DNA of 10,902 nucleotides, taken from positions 2,268 through 13,169 of the forward strand of contig DBTO01000223.1 in NCBI GenBank assembly GCA_002307095.1. Direction: 5' to 3'. Made by a program: the position numbers and the translations under genes. This stretch comes from Sulfurospirillum sp. UBA1314. GTDB lineage: Bacteria > Campylobacterota > Campylobacteria > Campylobacterales > Sulfurospirillaceae. Positions 6,714 to 10,902 of the stretch are shown here, piece by piece (position 1 is the first letter of the stretch; every line of letters starts with the position of its first letter). Below the pieces are notes generated by a model. That model made no database searches. It saw nothing but the letters and a program-made list of their open reading frames with translations, and was not told where the DNA came from.

Positions 6714-6728
6714 AGAATTTCTCTACAC
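6699..6728 (-). terminator. Intrinsic terminator of the minus-strand operon, inside the cmoA tail
   Basis: The arms GTGTAGAGA (6708-6716) and TCTCTACAC (6720-6728) pair perfectly over 9 bp with a 3-base loop. Read on the minus strand the stem follows the 89-residue gene's stop codon at once and is followed by one C and eight U (A run 6699-6706). This is a strong Rho-independent terminator for that strand. On the plus strand the following bases are TTAAGCTTTG, a poor U tract, so any effect on cmoA would be weaker. The cmoA stop TAG (6711-6713) is part of the stem. Confidence 0.85.
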
Positions 6729-6998
6729 TTAAGCTTTGTGAAACAGTTTAGGGTTTTTGTTGCGGATATATTCAATGACTTCAATGACCTCTTCAAAGCC
6801 CATCTCGCTGTCTTCATCTTCATCCTCAAAGACTTCATCAAGCCCTTTAAGGTAGAGATCAATCGCCTTTGGAAGGTCTTCTTTTTGAACGCCCGCAAAA
6901 AAGAGGGCAGCACCTAGCATGTCAGCCAACTGCATCGCCATCTCTTCGACCTCAATCTCCGCTCTCTCTAACTCTTTTTTAAGATCCTTGGCTTCCAT
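6729..6998 (-). CDS. Small acidic protein of unknown function
   Basis: I do not recognise this 89-residue protein. It begins with a charged helix likely to form a coiled coil (MEAKDLKKELERAEIEVEEM), then has a short hydrophobic helix LADMLGAALFFAGV (24-37), a very acidic stretch FEDEDEDSE (57-65), and a final helix ending NKNPKLFHKA. No signal peptide is visible, so it is probably cytosolic. AAAGGAT at 7003-7009 is correctly spaced for ATG 6998 and lies in the last codons of the DHH phosphoesterase gene, with only 2 bp between the two genes. It therefore reads as the last gene of the rrf2-flhA-DHH operon, directly before the terminator. The tight spacing hints at a partner or adaptor role with the phosphoesterase, which is inference. 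Confidence 0.82.
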   Translation of the reverse strand: MEAKDLKKELERAEIEVEEMAMQLADMLGAALFFAGVQKEDLPKAIDLYLKGLDEVFEDEDEDSEMGFEEVIEVIEYIRNKNPKLFHKA

Positions 6999-7000
6999 GA

Positions 7001-8026
7001 TTATCCTTTATTGGTGATGATGCCCATCACTTGTGATTTGATGCTATCATAGATAAAAGCATCTTTAAAATTGCTGAGAAGTCCACCGCTTGCATTGTGA
7101 TGACCGCCACCATTAGCGATGTGCGCTGCCATCTTGCTGACATCGACTTTCCCGTTGGAGCGTAGGCTGATAGTCTTTTTCGAGGTGATGTCCATGAAGA
7201 AATCCATATCGGGATTGGCGGTTAAAAAGTCATTGCCAATGACGGAGACGTTACCGATGTTGTAGGTGAGAATTCCCTTGTACTCTTTGTAGCTAATCTG
7301 CATTTTGTCTCTGTTTTTGCTCAGTAAAGTGACGTTGTAAGACGAGACCAAATTACTCAGTGTATTGTTCGCATCAGTAAGGAAAAATGACTTTTTAATC
7401 CCATGAATGGCATCATCCAAAGCAATGTGTGCCTCTTTACATGTAAAGTACTCTTGTGCTTTAGAAAGCAAGGCAAAAATGTACTTGCTGTTCTCTTCGG
7501 GGAACATGATTTTATTGACCTCTTTCGCACCACTGACAAGCCCCATACAGACTTTGCCTAGCTCAAACTCAGGTTTGTCTTCAAGCCAAATATCCACGGC
7601 ATTGACGACGTCGACATAATGGCTGAGTTTTTCATCTTTGCCATACAATGCACTGAAAAAATCATAGGTAATTTTGGTAGCACAGCGGCTTGAATCAAGA
7701 TAATACCACTCAAAAGCATCCGCGCACTCTTGCCCTGTTTTGTGATGGTCAAGTACAAACATCATAATCTCTTTATCGCAAATACTCACTTTGGATTCAA
7801 ACTCTTTGGCTTGATCCATCGTAAGGTTCAAGTCAGTGATAAGAATCACATGTTTTTGGGATTTTGAGTTTTGGATGACCGATAAAATCTGATTGAAACA
7901 CTCGTTGATCTCTTTACCGTAATTGGAGTTGTAAAATTGAATCGAATCAAAATAGTGTGCACTCACCATCTGACAGCTGTAGCCATCTAAATCCGTGTGT
8001 GAGAGGTGGTGTAATAGGTAGTTCAT
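7001..8026 (-). CDS. DHH/DHHA1-family phosphoesterase, NrnB-like oligoribonuclease
   Basis: The 341-residue protein carries the metal-binding motifs of DHH phosphoesterases in order: HTDLDGYSC (10-18; His10, Asp12, Asp14), ITDLNL (63-68; Asp65), LDHHKTG (92-98; Asp93-His94-His95) and NAVDIW (142-147; Asp145). The C-terminal DHHA1 domain has SLRS (287-290) and the substrate-binding GGGHHNASGG (306-315). The HTDLDG form resembles NrnB-type enzymes, which degrade short RNA oligonucleotides and may hydrolyse cyclic mononucleotide or linear dinucleotide products such as pGpG; the exact substrate here is inferred. No membrane segments are seen, so it should act in the cytosol. AAGGA at 8032-8036 precedes ATG 8026. 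It lies 41 bp after flhA and 2 bp before the small acidic gene, probably in one operon. Confidence 0.88.
   Translation of the reverse strand: MNYLLHHLSHTDLDGYSCQMVSAHYFDSIQFYNSNYGKEINECFNQILSVIQNSKSQKHVILITDLNLTMDQAKEFESKVSICDKEIMMFVLDHHKTGQECADAFEWYYLDSSRCATKITYDFFSALYGKDEKLSHYVDVVNAVDIWLEDKPEFELGKVCMGLVSGAKEVNKIMFPEENSKYIFALLSKAQEYFTCKEAHIALDDAIHGIKKSFFLTDANNTLSNLVSSYNVTLLSKNRDKMQISYKEYKGILTYNIGNVSVIGNDFLTANPDMDFFMDITSKKTISLRSNGKVDVSKMAAHIANGGGHHNASGGLLSNFKDAFIYDSIKSQVMGIITNKG
7437..7446. repeat. TTACATGTAA palindrome, copy 6
   Basis: Exact copy, 12-base form TTTACATGTAAA (7436-7447), in the minus-strand DHH phosphoesterase gene. It is read as Phe-Thr-Cys-Lys (residues 194-197), so it lies in a gene of opposite orientation to the others. 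Confidence 0.8.
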
Positions 8027-8067
8027 AAAAATCCTTAATGCTTAATGGTTTAATTTAGACTAGGAGC

Positions 8068-10260
8068 TTAGAGTTTTTCAATCTCTATAGAACCCATGAC
8101 TTCAAATTTGGAGCTTGAATCGATCTCTGCGTGAGAGAGTACCACGATATCGAGTCCAAATTTCTCAAAAATATCCGAGAGTGGCTTACGCAGTAGCGGA
8201 TCAACGATGATGACAACTGGTGCCACCCCTTTGTGAAGCAGTTTCGTTGCTTCATCGCTACTGGCTTTTACAAGTGTATTGATTTGACCAATATTGAGGA
8301 CTAAATCACGCACACCATCGCGCTCTCGCAGGGCATCTAAAAGCTTTTGCTCCGTTCCTGCATTAAACGTTAAAAGTTTTAAGATGCCATTGTCGTCTTT
8401 ATACTGTTTGGTAATGACCCGCGCAAGCTTAGCACGTACTTGTTCCACAATAATCGAGACATTTTTGGTCACCTCTGCCACATCGCTGATGGTCTCAACA
8501 ATGGTGAGAAGATCTTTAATCGGAATTTTTTCACGAAGAAGCGCTTTAAGGACTTTTTGAATGAGTCCCACATTGGCAACTTTGAGACAATCGGTCACCA
8601 CGACAGGATAATCTTTTTGAAGTTTATCAATCAGGCTTTGAACCTCTTGACGTGTGAGAAGCTCTTCGGCGTATTTTTTAATGAGTTCGCTTAAATGCGT
8701 CGAAATCACCGTCGCAGGATCAACCGTCGTGTAACCTTTAATAATCGCATCTTCTTTAATGGCGGCATCAATCCAAATCGCATCAAGCCCAAATGCAGGC
8801 TCTTTGGTAGGAATTCCTTGAACTTTATCGATGGTTAAACCACTGTCCATTGCCATAAATTTATCAGGATAAATCTCACCATTGCCGATCTCAATGCCTT
8901 TAAGCAAGAGTTGATAATGGTTGGGTGTGAGGTGCAAGTTATCGCGAATCCTCACTTGAGGAATCAAATAACCAAAATCAGAGGCAATTTTACGACGCAT
9001 ACTCTTAACCCTGTCCAAAAGGTCACCACCTTGCGCAGGATCGGCAAGTTTGATGAGTTGGTAGCCTAAATCAAGTTCCAGAATTTCGAGTTTAAGAATA
9101 TCATTAAGAGTTGTTTCTTCCTCTTTACGTAGCTCTTCAGGGCTCTTTTTAGGCGCTTGTGCACCTTGCGCTTTACTCTCGGCTTCTTGCTTGGCTTTTT
9201 GCATTGCAAGAGGGGTCGAAGCGAAGAATTTTTGAAAGGAAAAATTGCCATCATTGGTCTGTTTGACAAGGTAGCCCAGTCCTAGAAAAATCAGCCCTAC
9301 AAACATCAAAGAGAGCGTTGGAAGACCTGGAACCAGTGAAAATAAAACCAAAATAAAGCCCACAATGAGGAGTGTTTTGTGCTCACCAAAGAGTTGTTCA
9401 ACTGCGCCATCGGAGAAACTGACATCGTCTGCTTTGTTGGCTCGTGTGATTAAAATACCTGTTGCCGTTGATGTGATAAGGGCAGGGAGTTGCGAAACTA
9501 AACCATCACCAATGGTTAAAATGGTATAGGTTTGCGCGCTGACGCCAAGATCGAGTCCATGTTGGAATGAACCGATGAGAAATCCACCAATAATGTTAAT
9601 AATGGTGATGATGATACCAGCAACCGCGTCACCCTTAACAAACTTACTCGAACCGTCCATCGCACCGTAAAAGTTCGCCTCTTGAATGATCTCTTCGCGA
9701 CGTTTACGTGCCGCTTTTTCATCAATAAGACCTGCATTGAGATCGGCATCAATCGCCATCTGTTTACCGGGCATTGCATCGAGTGTAAAACGCGCAGCAA
9801 CCTCTGCAACCCTTGTCGAACCTTTGGTAATAACCATAAAGTTAATCAAAACAAGAATCGTAAAGACAACAACACCGATGACATAATTGCCTCCGACGAC
9901 AAATTGCCCAAAACTTGAGACAATTTCACTCACCGCATCAGGCCCTAGATGACCGTTGGTTAAGATCATACGAGTGGTTGCAATGTTGAGTGAAAGCCTA
10001 AAGAGCGTAATGATTAAAATCAGCGTTGGAAACGTCGAAAGATCGGTAGGTTTTGGAATGTAGAGTGAAATCAAAATAATCAAAACCGAAATAGAAAGCG
10101 AAATGACCAAGAAAAAATCGAGTATGGCACTGGGAAGCGGAACGATGATAATCGCCATAATAGAGACGATAAAAATAACGATCGTAAGATCTTTTGCTTT
10201 GACAATAGGCTCTAAGTAAGGAATGACCCTTGATAGAAGCGCATTTTGATTTTTAGCCAA
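8068..10260 (-). CDS. flhA: Flagellar type III export gate protein FlhA
   Basis: FlhA forms the nonameric export gate of the flagellar type III secretion system in the inner membrane and docks chaperone-substrate complexes. The 730 residues match the family length. The N-terminal membrane domain (about 25-335) has the expected run of about eight membrane segments, and the FHIPEP signature runs 150-174 (RVAEVAARFTLDAMPG then KQMAIDADL). Asp211 in KGDAVAG fits the conserved ion-conduction aspartate. A linker rich in Lys, Glu and Ala (about 350-390) leads to the soluble C-terminal domain. The start is TTG 10260: the MAKN start fits the N-terminus of C. jejuni FlhA, and AAAGGTG lies just upstream. 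That site contains the stop codon of the Rrf2 gene, so translation of the two should be coupled. Confidence 0.98.
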   Translation of the reverse strand: MAKNQNALLSRVIPYLEPIVKAKDLTIVIFIVSIMAIIIVPLPSAILDFFLVISLSISVLIILISLYIPKPTDLSTFPTLILIITLFRLSLNIATTRMILTNGHLGPDAVSEIVSSFGQFVVGGNYVIGVVVFTILVLINFMVITKGSTRVAEVAARFTLDAMPGKQMAIDADLNAGLIDEKAARKRREEIIQEANFYGAMDGSSKFVKGDAVAGIIITIINIIGGFLIGSFQHGLDLGVSAQTYTILTIGDGLVSQLPALITSTATGILITRANKADDVSFSDGAVEQLFGEHKTLLIVGFILVLFSLVPGLPTLSLMFVGLIFLGLGYLVKQTNDGNFSFQKFFASTPLAMQKAKQEAESKAQGAQAPKKSPEELRKEEETTLNDILKLEILELDLGYQLIKLADPAQGGDLLDRVKSMRRKIASDFGYLIPQVRIRDNLHLTPNHYQLLLKGIEIGNGEIYPDKFMAMDSGLTIDKVQGIPTKEPAFGLDAIWIDAAIKEDAIIKGYTTVDPATVISTHLSELIKKYAEELLTRQEVQSLIDKLQKDYPVVVTDCLKVANVGLIQKVLKALLREKIPIKDLLTIVETISDVAEVTKNVSIIVEQVRAKLARVITKQYKDDNGILKLLTFNAGTEQKLLDALRERDGVRDLVLNIGQINTLVKASSDEATKLLHKGVAPVVIIVDPLLRKPLSDIFEKFGLDIVVLSHAEIDSSSKFEVMGSIEIEKL

Positions 10261-10269
10261 TCAACACCT

Positions 10270-10674
10270 TTAAATTTCAATAATATCTTTAAGTGTCATA
10301 GTATCTAAAAATAGATCAATTTTTGTTTGAAGCTTATTGAGGATGGGCCAAACACGACAATAGGTTCCCTTGCCACCAGGGCATTTTTGGGTCGAAGGCG
10401 AGCATTCAAAAACCATGGTTTGTTTTTTCTCAGCACACTCTACGATCATTTTGAGTGTCAGTTCTTCAGGTTTTTTGGCAAGCAGAAAACCGCCATGTGC
10501 TCCCTTAAAAGAGTTAAGAATGTTCTCTTTGGCTAACGCTTGAAGGATTTTGGCTAAAAAGCTTTTAGAAATACCGAGTTGGCTAGAGAGTGTATCGACG
10601 TCTTGTGGGGTATTTTTTTGAGAAATAATAATTAATGATAGCAGTGCATATTCACTGGCTTTGGTTAATAGCAT
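10270..10674 (-). CDS. Rrf2-family transcriptional regulator with iron-sulfur cysteine triad
   Basis: The 134-residue protein has an N-terminal winged helix-turn-helix (MLLTKASEYALLSL, then LGISKSFLAKILQALAKENI at 33-52, and the wing FKGAHGGFLLAK at 56-67), typical of IscR/NsrR-type Rrf2 proteins. Cys91, Cys98 and Cys106 form the spaced triad that holds a [2Fe-2S] or [4Fe-4S] cluster in that family, and a further Cys80 lies just before. It probably senses iron, oxygen, reactive oxygen or nitric oxide, but the signal and targets cannot be read from sequence. AGGAAA lies a few bases before ATG 10674. The gene is 9 bp upstream of flhA on the same strand, and I recall the same pair in C. jejuni. 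It may repress its own operon. Confidence 0.93.
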   Translation of the reverse strand: MLLTKASEYALLSLIIISQKNTPQDVDTLSSQLGISKSFLAKILQALAKENILNSFKGAHGGFLLAKKPEELTLKMIVECAEKKQTMVFECSPSTQKCPGGKGTYCRVWPILNKLQTKIDLFLDTMTLKDIIEI

Positions 10675-10681
10675 GGGTTTT

Positions 10682-10697
10682 CCTCAAATATTCTAGG
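10682..10697. promoter_or_regulatory. Candidate operator dyad over the rrf2 ribosome-binding site
   Basis: CCTCAAATATTCTAGG is an imperfect palindrome (6 of 8 position pairs match; core AATATT, outer CCT/AGG). It lies between the proposed -10 and the Rrf2 start and includes the GAGG of its ribosome-binding site. The position suits autoregulation, but the match to known Rrf2-family sites is not convincing. Confidence 0.25.
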
Positions 10698-10712
10698 TTA
10701 AATAAGAGAAAT

Positions 10713-10718
10713 ATTGTA
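10713..10718 (-). promoter_or_regulatory. Candidate -10 element for the rrf2-flhA operon
   Basis: On the minus strand TACAAT lies about 38 bp upstream of the Rrf2 start codon in a very AT-rich stretch; no clear -35 is present. It is the best housekeeping-type -10 in this gap. I saw no clear sigma-54 GG-N10-GC element upstream of flhA. Confidence 0.4.
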
Positions 10719-10834
10719 CTAAATAAACGTTATATTTAGCTTTAATTACGAAGATAATTTGCAAAGGCTGGAGAGAGTTGAAGTTGCGCTAAGAGGCTCT
10801 TTGGTAAGATAAATGATGGGGTTAAAAAGGCAGA

Positions 10835-10863
10835 TAGACAATTTTACTTTTTTTAGCTACAAT
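10835..10863 (+). promoter_or_regulatory. Sigma-70-type promoter for a gene beyond the right edge
   Basis: TAGACA (10835-10840) and TACAAT (10858-10863) each match the consensus at five of six bases, and are separated by an ideal 17 bp. Transcription should start near 10870. The gene it drives is outside the window. By analogy with the C. jejuni order as I remember it, it could be rpsO, but nothing in the window proves that. Confidence 0.6.
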
Positions 10864-10868
10864 TCCAG

Positions 10869-10884
10869 GCTTTTGTATAAAAGC
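10869..10884 (+). other. Short stem-loop at the predicted 5' end of the next transcript
   Basis: GCTTTT (10869-10874) and AAAAGC (10879-10884) pair over 6 bp with loop GTAT, almost exactly at the predicted transcription start. It could protect the 5' end of the message or be part of a leader that controls the next gene. An AT-rich stem this short could also arise by chance. Confidence 0.35.
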
Positions 10885-10902
10885 AAAAAATCAAATACCA
10901 AT

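Noticed and set aside
6602..6913. Minus-strand open frame of 103 codons overlapping the cmoA end
   Set aside because: It is out of frame with the 89-residue gene, which has a proper ribosome-binding site and ends directly at the terminator; this frame runs through that terminator into cmoA and is full of Lys, Arg and Ser like a shadow.
7847..7856. TCACATGTTT as another copy of the TTACATGTAA palindrome
   Set aside because: It has three mismatches; sites this diverged are expected by chance around ACATGT.
8031..8046. Near-palindrome CCTTAATGCTTAATGG between flhA and the DHH gene
   Set aside because: It is better explained as a short direct repeat (CATTAAG twice on the minus strand) overlapping the ribosome-binding site; the two-fold symmetry is poor.
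10813..10902. Open plus-strand frame from ATG 10813 to the window edge
   Set aside because: It runs across the predicted -35, -10 and leader hairpin and has no convincing ribosome-binding site; a chance open frame in AT-rich DNA is more likely. The sequence beyond the edge would decide.
1..10902. Insertion sequences, CRISPR arrays, tRNA genes or a prophage segment
   Set aside because: No transposase or phage-type protein, no regularly spaced repeats, no cloverleaf-like sequence; gaps are all short and genes fit a conserved chromosomal order.

Overview
The window looks like chromosome from a member of the Campylobacterota (formerly Epsilonproteobacteria), probably close to Sulfurospirillum. 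This is inferred from the FlhA, LigA, TlyA, RibF and CmoA sequences, and from gene order. As I remember it, Campylobacter jejuni has folP, ligA, a membrane-protein gene, tlyA, ribF and cmoA together, and separately has flhA followed upstream by an Rrf2 regulator and rpsO. No mobile element, CRISPR array, tRNA or rRNA was seen.

Layout. Positions 1-5136 hold a tightly packed plus-strand operon: the 3' end of folP, a membrane-anchored zinc-ribbon protein of unknown function, a TauE/SafE (TSUP) permease, NAD-dependent DNA ligase ligA, rRNA 2'-O-methyltransferase tlyA, and riboflavin kinase/FAD synthetase ribF. Nearly every junction is an overlap, so co-transcription and translational coupling are likely. 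A minus-strand GGDEF-domain gene (5115-5897) overlaps the ribF tail by 22 bp. A short divergent promoter region (5898-5981) separates it from plus-strand cmoA, a tRNA-modification gene. From 6699 to 10674 everything reads on the minus strand. In transcription order these are an Rrf2-type regulator with a cysteine triad, flagellar export gate protein flhA, a DHH/DHHA1 phosphoesterase (NrnB-like) and a small acidic protein. The run ends in a strong intrinsic terminator that lies inside the end of cmoA. The last 228 bp carry a divergent promoter region whose plus-strand promoter serves a gene beyond the window, possibly rpsO.

Most functions are housekeeping: folate, DNA ligation, ribosome and tRNA methylation, flavin cofactors and flagellar export. 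The most unusual signal is at DNA level. The palindrome TTACATGTAA occurs six times exactly, plus two one-mismatch copies, where far less than one is expected. All copies lie inside genes, and they are read in two different codon frames (Leu-His-Val or Thr-Cys-Lys). That argues for selection on the DNA word itself, such as a protein-binding, methylation or uptake site, rather than on the encoded peptide.
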